From: Deinococcus sp. YIM 77859
GTDB taxonomy: Bacteria > Deinococcota > Deinococci > Deinococcales > Deinococcaceae
DNA length: 32,500 nt
Reading direction: 5' to 3'
Assembly (NCBI RefSeq): GCF_000745175.1
Contig: NZ_JQNI01000002.1
Location: forward strand, 1,715,001 to 1,747,500
In this document: piece by piece, positions 23,649 through 32,500 of the stretch
Numbering within the stretch: the stretch's first letter is position 1
Layout: every line of letters starts with the position of its first letter
Translations under genes and position numbers: made by a program
Notes under the pieces: generated by a model
What the model saw: the letters and a program-made list of their open reading frames with translations, nothing else
What the model was told of the DNA's origin: nothing
Databases searched by the model: none

Positions 23649-24536
23649 TTAGGCCACCCGCTCCGCCTCAAACACGTGGCTAGGCCGCGCGTACTCGTCC
23701 TGCGCGGCGACAAGCTGAATCTCGCGCGTCCCCATTCGGTGCGTGAGGTCAAGCAGGGCAAACAGCGCACTCATGCTGCGGCTCAGGGCCTGCCCAGCGT
23801 CCCCGGTCTGGAGGTAGTGCCCCAGGAAGAGGGCGGCGATGGCGTCTCCCGTCCCGTTGCGCGGCGGGTCGAGCGGAAGGAGGGGCGTGCGGCACAGCCA
23901 CGCGCCCTCCCCCGTCACCGCCAGCGTCTCGATCACCCCGGCGGGCGCGTCCACCCGAACGAGGCTGGTCACGACCACGATCCGGGGCCCGCCCGCCCGC
24001 AGCGTGCCGCGCAGCATCCGAGCGGCGTCCAGCGCCTCCTGAAGGGTCGTCACCCGGCGGCCCGTCAGGAGTTCGAGCTCGAATTGGTTGGGCGTCACGA
24101 TGTCCGCCTGGGGCACCGCCTGGGCCCGGATCAGGTCAGGCAGTTCGGGGCGCACAAAGACGCCGCGCCCCACGTCGCCCATCACCGGGTCACAGCAGTA
24201 CAGGGCAGCGGGGTTGGCCCCCCGCACGCGGCGCACCGCCTCGGCCACCGCGCTCACGGTCCCCTCAGAGCCCATGTAGCCGCTGAGGACAGCCGAACAC
24301 TCGGAGAGCACCCCACGCGCCTCGATGCCGCCCAGCAGGTCCGCCACAAGCTCGGGCGGAAAGACCGCGCCCGTCCAGGACCCGTAGCCGGTGTGGTTAG
24401 AAAACTGGACGGTGTGAATCGCCCAGACCTCGAACCCCAGGCGTTGCAGGGGAAACACGGCGGCGGCGTTTCCGACGTGCCCGTAGCTCACCCACGACTG
24501 AATACTGAGGATGTTGCGGGGAAGGGGAAGTGTCAT
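23649..24536 (-). CDS. pdxY: Pyridoxal kinase
   Basis: A 295-residue ribokinase-fold enzyme that phosphorylates pyridoxal in vitamin B6 salvage. Visible features: [15 protein letters not shown] at the N-terminus (PdxY/PdxK signature), [32 protein letters not shown] and the anion hole [14 protein letters not shown] with the catalytic Asp. Length is normal. The ATG at 24536 is chosen over the upstream in-frame ATG because TATGCT on the minus strand (24544-24549) ends seven bases before it, matching the leaderless pattern; the alternative ATG overlaps that box. PdxY rather than PdxK is preferred from overall motif style, not certain. Confidence 0.9.
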   Translation of the reverse strand: MTLPLPRNILSIQSWVSYGHVGNAAAVFPLQRLGFEVWAIHTVQFSNHTGYGSWTGAVFPPELVADLLGGIEARGVLSECSAVLSGYMGSEGTVSAVAEAVRRVRGANPAALYCCDPVMGDVGRGVFVRPELPDLIRAQAVPQADIVTPNQFELELLTGRRVTTLQEALDAARMLRGTLRAGGPRIVVVTSLVRVDAPAGVIETLAVTGEGAWLCRTPLLPLDPPRNGTGDAIAALFLGHYLQTGDAGQALSRSMSALFALLDLTHRMGTREIQLVAAQDEYARPSHVFEAERVA

Positions 24537-24543
24537 GGGCTGA

Positions 24544-24549
24544 AGCATA
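24544..24549 (-). promoter_or_regulatory. -10 box deciding the pdxY start
   Basis: On the minus strand TATGCT ends seven bases before the ATG at 24536 and itself contains the alternative upstream ATG, which would therefore not be transcribed as a start. Confidence 0.5.
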
Positions 24550-24589
24550 CGGGGCCAGACGCCGGGTCGTCGCCCCCCCGTTCCTCCTG

Positions 24590-24636
24590 AGCCGGGCTTG
24601 CCCAAACTGGCCTTTCTGAGGGGCAAAACGCCTGGC
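24590..24636. repeat. Copy A of a short dispersed intergenic repeat
   Basis: TTGCCC (24599-24604) and GGGCAA (24621-24626 region) form the arms of a possible hairpin, and the segment resembles 21099-21149. Shared blocks are CCGG, CT, TGCC, ACTG, CTTTC, GGGGCAAA and CGCC. It is in the gap between the GNAT and pdxY genes. Confidence 0.4.
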
Positions 24637-24641
24637 AGGCG
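24625..24641 (-). terminator. Possible terminator after the GNAT gene
   Basis: On the minus strand CGCCT-GCC-AGGCG is followed by TTTT, starting four bases after the stop codon. The stem is only five base pairs, so it may be weak. Confidence 0.4.
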
Positions 24642-24644
24642 GCC

Positions 24645-25649
24645 TCAGTCGAGCCGCACCTGCCATTCGGTGAAGCTCGCCCAGGGGGTAAAGCCCAGGG
24701 CCACATTGATGCCCAGCATCGCGGCGTTTGTCTTCGCATTGTTCGTGCGCACAAAGCGCGCGCCCGGGCAGTGGGCACGGATGTGGCGCAGCATCGCGGC
24801 CTTGAGCCACTTGCCCAGGCCCTGGCCGCGCGCAGAGGGGCGAACGGCGGTGGCCCCCTGGTACACCAGCGCGGCCCGTTCGGGGCTCCAGAACACTTCG
24901 GTATACCCGGCGAGTTCTCCGCTGCGGGTGTCCTCGGCGGCCATCAGGAAGCGGACCTCGCCCGCCTCGGCGATCATGTCCTCCCAGGCGCGGATCATCT
25001 CAGGGGTCACCGTCCAGTCCTCGACGTCGAGGTCGCCGCGCGGGGCGGTGTTCATCACCATCATCATGTCGGCAGTGCGGGCCAGGAATTCTTCCGGGAC
25101 GCGCTGCCAGACGTGCAGGCGGTAGGGATCATCCGCGGGGCGGGCCGTCCAGGCGTCCAGCAGTGTCTCGGGCACCTCCTGAAGGCGCAGTTCGCTCTGG
25201 CGCATGGGCAGGGCGGGCTGGGCGCCCAGGGTCCGGGCAAACGCCTCCCCAGCGGGAACCCTGCTCGTGGTGCCAAAGGTCACGACGCGGCGGCCTTCTG
25301 CCCGTGCGATGCGCTCCAGAGCCCGGCTCAGCTCGCGGCCCAGGCCACGGCGTCGGTGCTCGGGATGGACCAAGAGCCGGGCGTGCGCGGCGTGCAGGTT
25401 CTCCTGCAGGCCGTACGTCAGGCTGGCCCAGCCCAGCGCCTCTTCCCCCGCCCACACCACAACATGCTGAACCGCCTCGTTCGGCGTGACGTGGGTCAGG
25501 CTTATGGCCTCCCGCTCGGGCAGCACGGGCGGATCATCCGGGAAGGCAAAGGCGTGGCAGGCGGCGAGCAGGCGGCCAACCGCAAGCCGCGCGTCAGGCG
25601 ACGCGGACACTGGGTCGAAGGGCGTAGCGGTCAGGGGTCGCGTCAACAT
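24645..25649 (-). CDS. Protein with two GNAT acetyltransferase domains
   Basis: A 334-residue tandem GNAT protein. The N-terminal domain (about residues 1-160) holds the acetyl-CoA loop [13 protein letters not shown]. The C-terminal domain (about 175-334) holds [15 protein letters not shown] and [20 protein letters not shown], the latter a strong GNAT ending. Both acetyl-CoA loops look intact, so either domain could be active. The two-domain layout recalls mycothiol synthase, but Deinococcus is thought to use bacillithiol, so that function is unlikely; the acceptor is unknown. The start at 25649 was chosen because the fold begins there and CACACT lies six bases upstream on the minus strand. 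It is divergent from a universal stress protein gene. Confidence 0.82.
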   Translation of the reverse strand: MLTRPLTATPFDPVSASPDARLAVGRLLAACHAFAFPDDPPVLPEREAISLTHVTPNEAVQHVVVWAGEEALGWASLTYGLQENLHAAHARLLVHPEHRRRGLGRELSRALERIARAEGRRVVTFGTTSRVPAGEAFARTLGAQPALPMRQSELRLQEVPETLLDAWTARPADDPYRLHVWQRVPEEFLARTADMMMVMNTAPRGDLDVEDWTVTPEMIRAWEDMIAEAGEVRFLMAAEDTRSGELAGYTEVFWSPERAALVYQGATAVRPSARGQGLGKWLKAAMLRHIRAHCPGARFVRTNNAKTNAAMLGINVALGFTPWASFTEWQVRLD

Positions 25650-25707
25650 GGCTTCAGTGTGCGCCCCACCCGTCAGGGACACATCGGCCAGGTGGCGGAC
25701 GGAAAGG

Positions 25708-25727
25708 TAAGCTACACAGCAAGGAGG
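25708..25727 (+). promoter_or_regulatory. Candidate -10 and Shine-Dalgarno of the second universal stress protein
   Basis: TAAGCT (25708-25713) is followed by AAGGAGG (25721-25727) and the ATG at 25732. This would be a very short leadered transcript, unlike the leaderless genes around it. Confidence 0.4.
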
Positions 25728-25731
25728 AACG

Positions 25732-26151
25732 ATGAAGTTTGTGGTGGCCTGCGACGGCAGTGAACCCAGCCTGCGCGCCCTGCGGCACGCTGTGAAGCTT
25801 GCGCGGGCGGCTGGCGCGCAACTTGACCTGATCACGGTGATCGAGGAACCGCCCGTCAGTCCCTTTGTGCAGTGGGCGGGCCTGGACCCCGGGTACGTGC
25901 GCGGCCTGCTGGAACGGCAGGCGCGGGAGGCACGGGAGGCAGCACTCGCCGTCACGGAGGGGGCTGGCGTCACCGCCCACTTCCGCACCCTGCGGGGCCG
26001 ACCGGTTGACGTGCTCCTGGCAGCCGCCCAAGAGGCCGATCTGCTGGTGTTGGGCACCCACGGGTACCGGGGCATGGACCGCGTCCTGCTTGGCAGCGTC
26101 GCGGAGAGCCTGCTGCGCCGCGCCCAGGTGCCGCTCCTCGTCGTGCCGTAA
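25732..26151 (+). CDS. Universal stress protein (UspA family), compact form
   Basis: A 139-residue single-domain universal stress protein, almost exactly the family core. It begins [22 protein letters not shown] and ends with [31 protein letters not shown], which contains the G-2x-G-9x-G(S) nucleotide-binding pattern. It differs clearly from the copy at 9096, so it is not a recent duplication. The ATG is preceded by AAGGAGG at an ideal distance. It converges on the M3 peptidase gene through a strong bidirectional terminator. Confidence 0.92.
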   Translation: MKFVVACDGSEPSLRALRHAVKLARAAGAQLDLITVIEEPPVSPFVQWAGLDPGYVRGLLERQAREAREAALAVTEGAGVTAHFRTLRGRPVDVLLAAAQEADLLVLGTHGYRGMDRVLLGSVAESLLRRAQVPLLVVP

Positions 26152-26157
26152 AGGCCG

Positions 26158-26182
26158 GGGAGGGCTCGCCGCGAGCCCTTCC
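26158..26182. terminator. Bidirectional terminator between the stress protein and M3 peptidase genes
   Basis: GGGAGGGCTCG (26158-26168) pairs with CGAGCCCTTCC (26172-26182) around a CCG loop, 11 base pairs with one G-T wobble. It is central in the 43-bp convergent gap. T runs are weak on both sides. Confidence 0.7.
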
Positions 26183-26194
26183 AGCTTTCTCGAC

Positions 26195-27910
<1,716 letters not shown>

Positions 27911-27916
27911 GGGGCG

Positions 27917-27922
27917 AGTCTA
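27917..27922 (-). promoter_or_regulatory. -10 box of the M3 peptidase gene (leaderless)
   Basis: On the minus strand TAGACT ends six bases before the ATG at 27910, identical in box and spacing to coaBC in the opposite direction. Confidence 0.55.
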
Positions 27923-27981
27923 CTGCCCCTTCGGCACGCGCGGCCTAGGCCAGATGGCTCAGGAGGTGCCCGCTCTCTCCC

Positions 27982-28012
27982 TTGAACGCCCCCACGCTTC
28001 GCCTCGTAGACT
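27982..28012 (+). promoter_or_regulatory. coaBC promoter (leaderless GTG start)
   Basis: TTGAAC (27982-27987) and TAGACT (28007-28012) are 19 bases apart, slightly long. The GTG at 28019 begins six bases after the -10. Confidence 0.5.
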
Positions 28013-28018
28013 TCGTTC

Positions 28019-29254
28019 GTGAATGACGTCCCCGCTCCCGCGCCCCTCGTCCTCGTCATCGTGGGTGGCAGCATGGCCGCTGTCAAGGCTCCCGCGGTCC
28101 TCCGGCGGCTGCGGGAGGGGGGCGCGCGGGTGCGGGTGATCGCCACCCAGGCCGCGCTCGCCTTCATCACAGAACTCAGCCTGGCGACGGCGGCCGAAGG
28201 CGAAGTCGCCACGGACAACACCTGGTTTATGGCCCGGCCCGACGCGCAACACCTCACCCTGGCCAAGGCAGACGCCACCGTCGTGGTGGGTGCGTCCGCC
28301 GATCTGCTCGCGCGAGCGGCCCTCGGGCACGCCTCTGACCTCGCCGCGGCCACCCTGCTGAGCGTGCGGGGGCCGGTCCTGTGGGTCCCCGCGATGAACG
28401 AGCGGATGTGGCGACACCCAGCGGTGCAGGCGAACGCCGAGCGGCTGCGCACCTGGGGCCACCGCTTCCTGGGGCCGGAGGTGGGTGCCTTTGGTACCCG
28501 TGGCGAGGGCTCCGGGCTGGGCCGCATGGCTGAACCGGAAGACATCGCCGCAGCCACCCTCGCCCTGCTGCGGCCGCCGGCTGCGCGCGACCTAGAGGGC
28601 CTCAAGGTCGTCGTTTCCGCCGGGCCGACCCGCGAGTACCTCGACCCGGTGCGCTTTATCAGTAACCCCTCGAGCGGCAAGATGGGCTTTGCGGTCGCCG
28701 AGGAGGCGCGGGACCGGGGGGCGCAGGTCACGCTGGTGACGGGGCCGGTGTCCCTCTCCGACCCGGTGGGGATGCAGGTGGTCCACATCGAGTCTGCCCT
28801 CGAACTGCGAGAGGCGGTGCTGGAGGCAGCGCGGGACGCGGATGTGGTGGTCATGACCGCTGCGGTGGCCGACTACCGCGCGGCGCAGCGCTCGGACGAG
28901 AAGCAGGCGAAGGTGGCGGGCGACGTCACCCTTCACCTCACGCCTAACCCCGACATCCTGGCCGAACTGGGAGAGCACAAGGGAGGGCGCGTCCTGGTCG
29001 GCTTCGCGATGGAAACCCACGCGGGCCTAGAGCGCGCGGCCCTTAAGGCACGGCGCAAGAACGCCGACTTCATCCTGCTGAACTACCCCACGCGGGAGGG
29101 CACGGCCTTTGGCGGCGACGACAACGAGGTGACCCTGGTGCGCCCCGACGGCACCCATGACGCTTGGCCCCGGCTGAGCAAGCGTGAGGTGGCTCGGCGG
29201 CTCCTGGACGAGGTGCGGAGGGTACGGGCCGCGGCCGCAGGTGCAGGCGGCTAG
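28019..29254 (+). CDS. coaBC: Bifunctional phosphopantothenoylcysteine decarboxylase/phosphopantothenate--cysteine ligase
   Basis: A 411-residue bifunctional enzyme of coenzyme A synthesis. The N-terminal flavoprotein domain (CoaC) shows the catalytic His78 in QHLTLAKAD and PAMNERMW at 124-131 (the PXMNXXMW motif). The C-terminal domain (CoaB) shows [22 protein letters not shown] and AAVADYR. One thing is odd: the conserved ACG(D) before GxGRM, which holds the active-site Cys of E. coli Dfp, reads [10 protein letters not shown] here, with no Cys. The GTG start is supported by TAGACT six bases upstream. It is followed by argR after 44 bases, but argR has its own promoter. Confidence 0.92.
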   Translation: MNDVPAPAPLVLVIVGGSMAAVKAPAVLRRLREGGARVRVIATQAALAFITELSLATAAEGEVATDNTWFMARPDAQHLTLAKADATVVVGASADLLARAALGHASDLAAATLLSVRGPVLWVPAMNERMWRHPAVQANAERLRTWGHRFLGPEVGAFGTRGEGSGLGRMAEPEDIAAATLALLRPPAARDLEGLKVVVSAGPTREYLDPVRFISNPSSGKMGFAVAEEARDRGAQVTLVTGPVSLSDPVGMQVVHIESALELREAVLEAARDADVVVMTAAVADYRAAQRSDEKQAKVAGDVTLHLTPNPDILAELGEHKGGRVLVGFAMETHAGLERAALKARRKNADFILLNYPTREGTAFGGDDNEVTLVRPDGTHDAWPRLSKREVARRLLDEVRRVRAAAAGAGG

Positions 29255-29261
29255 CCCCCCA

Positions 29262-29291
29262 TTGGCAGTATTCACAGCATATTCATAGGAT
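29262..29291 (+). promoter_or_regulatory. argR promoter with TATTCA repeats (putative ArgR operator)
   Basis: TTGGCA (29262-29267) and TAGGAT (29286-29291) are 18 bases apart. Two direct TATTCA copies (29269-29274 and 29280-29285), 11 bases apart, fill the spacer. TATTCA resembles half of an ARG box (TGAATA/TATTCA), but here the halves are direct rather than inverted. The ATG starts seven bases after the -10. Confidence 0.55.
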
Positions 29292-29298
29292 AGAAGGA

Positions 29299-29760
29299 AT
29301 GCTCAGCAAGGAACACCGTCAGAAACGCATTCAGGACATCATCGCCCGCGAGAGTATCTCCACCCAATCCGAACTTGTTGAGCGCCTGCGCGCGGAGGGC
29401 TTTCAGGTGACCCAGGCCACCGTCAGCCGCGACATCAACGAGCTGCGCCTGGTCCGGCTCCCGATCGGCAAGGGCCGACACCGCTACGCCCTCGCGCAGG
29501 TAAGCGGGCCCAGCGACGTCGAGGAGGAACTCAGCCGCCTCTTTCAGAACTTCGTCAAGGACGTGGACCGCGGCGAAAATGTCCTGGTGATCCGCACCGC
29601 CGACGGCCACGCCACCGGCGTCGCCCTGCTGCTTGACCGCCTGCGCCGCGACGACATCGTGGGCACCATCGCGGGTGAAGACACCATCTTCGTGGTCGCC
29701 CGCACAACCGCCGAAGGTGAGGCGCTGATGGAGGAGCTGCACGCGCTGATGCTGGGGTAG
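29299..29760 (+). CDS. argR: Arginine repressor ArgR
   Basis: A 153-residue arginine-responsive regulator. The N-terminal winged-helix domain carries [11 protein letters not shown], the family's recognition helix. The C-terminal domain carries [15 protein letters not shown], the arginine-binding and trimerisation motif (GTxAGxDT). Length is typical, and the hexameric repressor normally controls arginine synthesis and use. No arginine-pathway gene is in this window, so its targets lie elsewhere. The promoter has two TATTCA elements between -35 and -10, consistent with autoregulation. GAAGGA right before the ATG may also act as a weak Shine-Dalgarno. It converges on the histidine kinase gene. 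Confidence 0.95.
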   Translation: MLSKEHRQKRIQDIIARESISTQSELVERLRAEGFQVTQATVSRDINELRLVRLPIGKGRHRYALAQVSGPSDVEEELSRLFQNFVKDVDRGENVLVIRTADGHATGVALLLDRLRRDDIVGTIAGEDTIFVVARTTAEGEALMEELHALMLG

Positions 29761-29770
29761 GAAGGCACCC

Positions 29771-29793
29771 CTGCGGCTCCTCTCCAGCGGCAG
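29771..29793. terminator. Weak hairpin between argR and the histidine kinase gene
   Basis: CTGC-G-GCT pairs with AGC-G-GCAG around a seven-base loop (four plus three base pairs with a G-G mismatch). There is no T run, so terminator function is uncertain. Confidence 0.35.
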
Positions 29794-29796
29794 ACT

Positions 29797-31392
29797 TCAA
29801 GGCACGTCGTCATCGAGTGCCGGCACGTTCCCCACCGGGAGCTGCACATTCGCGGTGGTGCCCCGGCCCACCTCGCTTTCCAGCCAGATGCGGCCACCGT
29901 GCGCGTCCACAATGCCCTTGGCGATGCTCAGGCCCAGGCCCGCGCCGCCCTGGTCACGGCTGCGGCTGTCCTCGACTCGGTAGAAGCGGTCAAAGAGGCG
30001 AGCGAGGTGCTCAGGGGGAATGCCGGGGCCGTCGTCCTGCACGCTCAGACGAATCTCCCGGCCCTGTGCCTGCGGCGAGCTCGTCAGGATGACCCGCCGG
30101 GCCCCGGCCTTGAGGGCATTGCTGACGAGGTTGATCAGCACCTGCTTCAGCCGGTCGTGATCGCCCTCAAAGGTCACGTCCTCGCCCCCCGCCACGAGTT
30201 CGGTGCCCTGCGCCTGGGCAAGCGGCGCGAGTTCACGGGTGATCTCTTCCAGGAAGGGGCGCGACAGGATGGGCTGGCGGGTAAGGGTGAGGGCTCCGCT
30301 GTCCGAGCGCGCCAGTTCAAGGAGGCTGGCAATCAGGTTGGTGAGACGCTCGGCCTCGCGGCGGATGATGTTCAGGCTTTCGCGTTGCTGCTCGGTGGGG
30401 TTGCTGCGGCGCAGCAGGTAGCTCGCGTGGCCGCTGATGGCGGTCACGGGCGTGCGCAGCTCATGGCTGGCGTCACTCGTAAAGCGGCGCTGCGCCTCAA
30501 AGCTCGCCTCGAGGCGGCCCAGCATAGCGTTCAGCGCCTGAGCCAGGGCCTGCACCTCATCTCCGGTCTGCGGCTCCGGCACGCGCTCGCCGAGGTTTTG
30601 CCCCCCGATTCGCTCGGCGGCGCGCTGCACCTGCCGCAGGGGCCGCAGCGCTCGCCCGGCCAGCAGGTACGCCCCTACACCCGCGGTCAGGAGCCCCACC
30701 AGGAAAAGGCCCAGCAGCACCCGCTGAAGCTGCGTCAGGGTGTCGTTCAGCGGCCGGAGGTCCCGCCCCACATAGGTGAGGGCAAAACTTTCCCGCGTCA
30801 GACCCGGTACGCCGCCGTCGTCCTGCACGGGGCCCAGCACCACCAGAAAGCGCATGGGCACGGCGGTGCCTACAGGCTGAAAGGGTTCTTGAACCTGTCG
30901 CGTCACAAAGAGCCGCTGTTCCGGTGCGCGAATGAGGCGCGACCATTCTTCGTCACTCAGCGTGATGGGCGCACCCGGATCGAGGCCGATGGGCCGCCGG
31001 CGGGTGCTGTTGGCCAGTTGCCGCAGCGACGCGAAGAACTGACGGCGCTTCGCAGCCGTGTCGGCCGCCGCCAATCCCTGGACGAGCGTCTCTGCGTCGT
31101 AGAAGGGCAATTCCTCAAATTGAATCGCCACATTGGGAAAGAGGTACCGAGCGATCGAGAGCTGCGGCGGCACATCGGCTTCCGCCCCGTCCTCGCTCCC
31201 CGCCTCTCCCAGCGGAGGCAGGTCAAGCAGACGAAAAAAGCTGGTGAACTGCCGGTACTTGTCCACCAGGTCACGGTCAATCCCCAGCACCAGGTTGTTG
31301 CGCATCAGGGCGAGGGTCGCCACCGCCACCACTGTCAGCAGCGCAGCCAGCAGCGCCGTATAGAAGAGGGTCAGCCGACCGCGCAGCGTCAC
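29797..31392 (-). CDS. Sensor histidine kinase (HAMP-HisKA-HATPase)
   Basis: A 531-residue membrane sensor kinase. Order: first membrane helix (about residues 9-30), a periplasmic sensing region of roughly 190 residues, a second helix, a HAMP domain ([18 protein letters not shown]...), the HisKA H-box [12 protein letters not shown], the N-box [12 protein letters not shown], and G-boxes DDGPGIPP and [12 protein letters not shown]. The start is GTG at 31392, preceded by GGAGGG; a longer reading frame exists but would place a Cys-containing tail before the membrane helix. It lies 79 bases downstream of the response-regulator gene and should be its partner. The signal sensed is unknown; the periplasmic part matches no domain I recognise. 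Confidence 0.9.
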   Translation of the reverse strand: MTLRGRLTLFYTALLAALLTVVAVATLALMRNNLVLGIDRDLVDKYRQFTSFFRLLDLPPLGEAGSEDGAEADVPPQLSIARYLFPNVAIQFEELPFYDAETLVQGLAAADTAAKRRQFFASLRQLANSTRRRPIGLDPGAPITLSDEEWSRLIRAPEQRLFVTRQVQEPFQPVGTAVPMRFLVVLGPVQDDGGVPGLTRESFALTYVGRDLRPLNDTLTQLQRVLLGLFLVGLLTAGVGAYLLAGRALRPLRQVQRAAERIGGQNLGERVPEPQTGDEVQALAQALNAMLGRLEASFEAQRRFTSDASHELRTPVTAISGHASYLLRRSNPTEQQRESLNIIRREAERLTNLIASLLELARSDSGALTLTRQPILSRPFLEEITRELAPLAQAQGTELVAGGEDVTFEGDHDRLKQVLINLVSNALKAGARRVILTSSPQAQGREIRLSVQDDGPGIPPEHLARLFDRFYRVEDSRSRDQGGAGLGLSIAKGIVDAHGGRIWLESEVGRGTTANVQLPVGNVPALDDDVP

Positions 31393-31407
31393 GAAAAGCC
31401 CTCCAGA

Positions 31408-31456
31408 AGAAAAGAGCCGGGCGCGGCACAACAGCCAGACACGCCCGGCAGTCTAG
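31408..31456 (-). promoter_or_regulatory. Intergenic hairpin and internal promoter between response regulator and kinase
   Basis: Reading the minus strand, TAGACT (31451-31456) is followed by a perfect eight-base stem GCCGGGCG/CGCCCGGC (31442-31449 with 31416-31423, 18-base loop) and then a T-rich tract. This may attenuate read-through into the kinase gene, with an added internal promoter whose transcript would start within the stem. Confidence 0.4.
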
Positions 31457-31471
31457 CGCCCAAAGGTGGGG

Positions 31472-32149
31472 CTACTCCTCGCGCAGCACGTACCCCACAC
31501 CGCGGACCGTGTGGATCAGCCGGCGCTCCCCACCCTCCTCGAGCTTGCGGCGCAGGTAGCCGATGTACACGTCCACGACATTGCTGCCCCCGGTGTATTC
31601 CGGCCAGACCTTTTCTTCGATCTCGAAGCGCGAAAAGACCTTGCCGGGATTGCGCGCCAACAGCTCCAGCAGCTCGAACTCCTTGGCCGAGAGCTCCACC
31701 CGGCGGCCACCCCGAAAAATCTCGCGTCCATCAAGGTTCATCACCAGGTCTGCCACCCGCACCTCACCGGTGACGGCAGGGTTGACCCGGCGCAGGTGGG
31801 CGCGCACACGGGCGAGAAGCTCCTCGATGGAAAAGGGCTTGATGAGGTAGTCGTCCGCACCGGAATCCAGGCCTTCGACCTTGTCTTGAATGCCGTCCTT
31901 GGCCGTCAGGATGATGATGGGCGTGTTGCTGGTCTTGCGGATGCGCCGCGCAACCTCCAGACCGTCGAGCACCGGCAGCATCAGGTCAAGAATCACCAGA
32001 TCGGGGTTGACCTCACGGAACTTGCTGAGACCGGTCACGCCGTCAAAGGCAACCTCCGTCGCGTATCCCTCCGCAGCCAGTTCCAGTTCTATAAAGCGAG
32101 CAATGTCTTTTTCATCCTCGATGACGAGGACCAGGGGCTTGCGTTCCAT
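31472..32149 (-). CDS. Response regulator, OmpR/PhoB family
   Basis: A 225-residue response regulator. The receiver domain (about 1-120) has the acidic pair in VIEDEKD, the phospho-acceptor Asp in [19 protein letters not shown] with the signalling Thr, and Lys in YLIKPFS. The C-terminal winged helix (about 130-225) has [21 protein letters not shown] and [16 protein letters not shown]. Every key residue is intact. On the minus strand TAGACT ends six bases before the ATG, with a palindrome just upstream. With the adjacent kinase it forms a two-component system. Some Deinococcus OmpR-type regulators are linked to radiation resistance, but I cannot say whether this is one of them. Confidence 0.93.
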   Translation of the reverse strand: MERKPLVLVIEDEKDIARFIELELAAEGYATEVAFDGVTGLSKFREVNPDLVILDLMLPVLDGLEVARRIRKTSNTPIIILTAKDGIQDKVEGLDSGADDYLIKPFSIEELLARVRAHLRRVNPAVTGEVRVADLVMNLDGREIFRGGRRVELSAKEFELLELLARNPGKVFSRFEIEEKVWPEYTGGSNVVDVYIGYLRRKLEEGGERRLIHTVRGVGYVLREE

Positions 32150-32155
32150 AGACCC

Positions 32156-32180
32156 AGTCTATGGACCGTTCTCATGAGAA
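32156..32180 (-). promoter_or_regulatory. Response-regulator promoter with 12-bp palindrome
   Basis: The minus-strand -10 box TAGACT (32156-32161) ends six bases before the ATG. TTCTCATGAGAA (32169-32180), a perfect palindrome, reaches into the -35 region. It may be an operator, possibly for autoregulation. Confidence 0.5.
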
Positions 32181-32194
32181 GGCACCCCACGCGC

Positions 32195-32500
32195 TTAACC
32201 GGTTTTCATGGGGGAAAGCACCAGCGCAGGGGAGGACTGTACGGTGTACGCTCGGCACTCCGGCCCAAACCCACGCAGCGGTGGAAGGGAGCGCCCGATC
32301 ATCCGCAGGTCCTCTGCCCGCTGCTGCGCCACCCTCTCGCACACCAGGGTTTCACCCGGCGCGGCGGCGTCACACAGGCGCCGGGCGTAGTTGACCGGCA
32401 AGCCGTAGGCGCTGGGCTGCCCACCCACTGGACCCGTGATCACCGGTCCGAGGGCGACCCCGGCCCGCACCTGAAGCCGCACGCCCAGCAGCCCCGCCAG
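32195..32500 (-). CDS. Class III adenylate/guanylate cyclase-like protein (C-terminal end)
   Basis: Only the last 101 codons are in the window; the frame is open through the right edge. The segment [17 protein letters not shown], followed by [26 protein letters not shown], matches the end of class III nucleotidyl cyclase catalytic domains (compare the common GxVVNxAARL and GxIxxS motifs). The catalytic acidic residues and the rest of the protein are outside, so activity and domain partners cannot be judged. The gene lies upstream of, and in the same direction as, the response regulator, but that gene has its own promoter. Confidence 0.7.
   Translation of the reverse strand: MAGLLGVRLQVRAGVALGPVITGPVGGQPSAYGLPVNYARRLCDAAAPGETLVCERVAQQRAEDLRMIGRSLPPLRGFGPECRAYTVQSSPALVLSPMKTG

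Noticed and set aside
24645..25649. Mycothiol synthase (MshD)
   Set aside because: The double GNAT layout is similar, but Deinococcus is thought to use bacillithiol and no mycothiol genes are nearby.
29899..31773. A 624-codon open frame on the plus strand opposite the histidine kinase gene
   Set aside because: The kinase has every expected motif on the minus strand; the antisense frame shows no domain and runs into the response-regulator gene.

Overview
The window is GC-rich chromosomal DNA that reads as a member of the genus Deinococcus or a very close relative. The pointers are the gene content (a baeRF-type eRF1-like protein, a PBP4-type carboxypeptidase, LptC/OstA-like envelope proteins in a diderm setting, two universal stress proteins) and the repeated use of a -10 box of the form TANNNT placed 6-7 bases before the start codon. 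Leaderless genes of this kind are well documented in Deinococcus. I cannot name the species. I see no phage, insertion sequence, CRISPR array, tRNA or rRNA. There are 31 genes: 29 complete and two cut by the window edges.

Layout. 1-5.4 kb: end of a histidine phosphatase, an acyl-CoA ligase, RNase Y (rny), and a convergent eRF1-like (baeRF) protein. 5.5-9.6 kb: a mercaptopyruvate-type sulfurtransferase, a DUF3105 lipoprotein, a DnaQ-like exonuclease, a beta-CASP metallo-hydrolase and a universal stress protein. 9.6-12.2 kb: a minus-strand envelope cluster with an LptC-like protein and two OstA/LptA-like proteins. 12.3-13.9 kb: TatD nuclease overlapping an RNase H-fold protein. 13.9-16.2 kb: a long structured leader and a four-repeat Ig-like lipoprotein. 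16.2-18.8 kb: CorA and CrcB from a compact divergent promoter, then xseA overlapping crcB. 18.8-25.6 kb: a D,D-carboxypeptidase, a DECR2-like reductase, an amino-acid permease, a dienoyl-CoA-isomerase-like crotonase, pyridoxal kinase and a double GNAT protein. 25.7-32.5 kb: a second universal stress protein, an M3 oligopeptidase, coaBC, argR, a histidine kinase, its response regulator and the end of a class III cyclase.

Themes. Nucleic-acid processing is heavily represented (RNase Y, beta-CASP, DnaQ-like, TatD, RNase H-fold, XseA, plus the baeRF protein next to rny). Acyl-CoA ligase, DECR2-like reductase and ECH1-like isomerase together suggest oxidation of unsaturated fatty acids. The envelope set (LptC/OstA-like proteins, PBP4, Ig lipoprotein, DUF3105 lipoprotein) implies an outer membrane and a transport bridge, although Deinococcus is not known to make classical LPS.

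Most promising for follow-up: a GRGQ sequence in the Gly-rich loop of the baeRF protein, where eRF1 carries GGQ; a roughly 450-base leader before the Ig lipoprotein that ends in a hairpin sequestering the ribosome binding site; CoaBC lacking the expected decarboxylase cysteine; the Lpt-like cluster; and a TCTCATGAG element shared by the lptC-like and response-regulator promoters at nearly the same distance from the -10 box.
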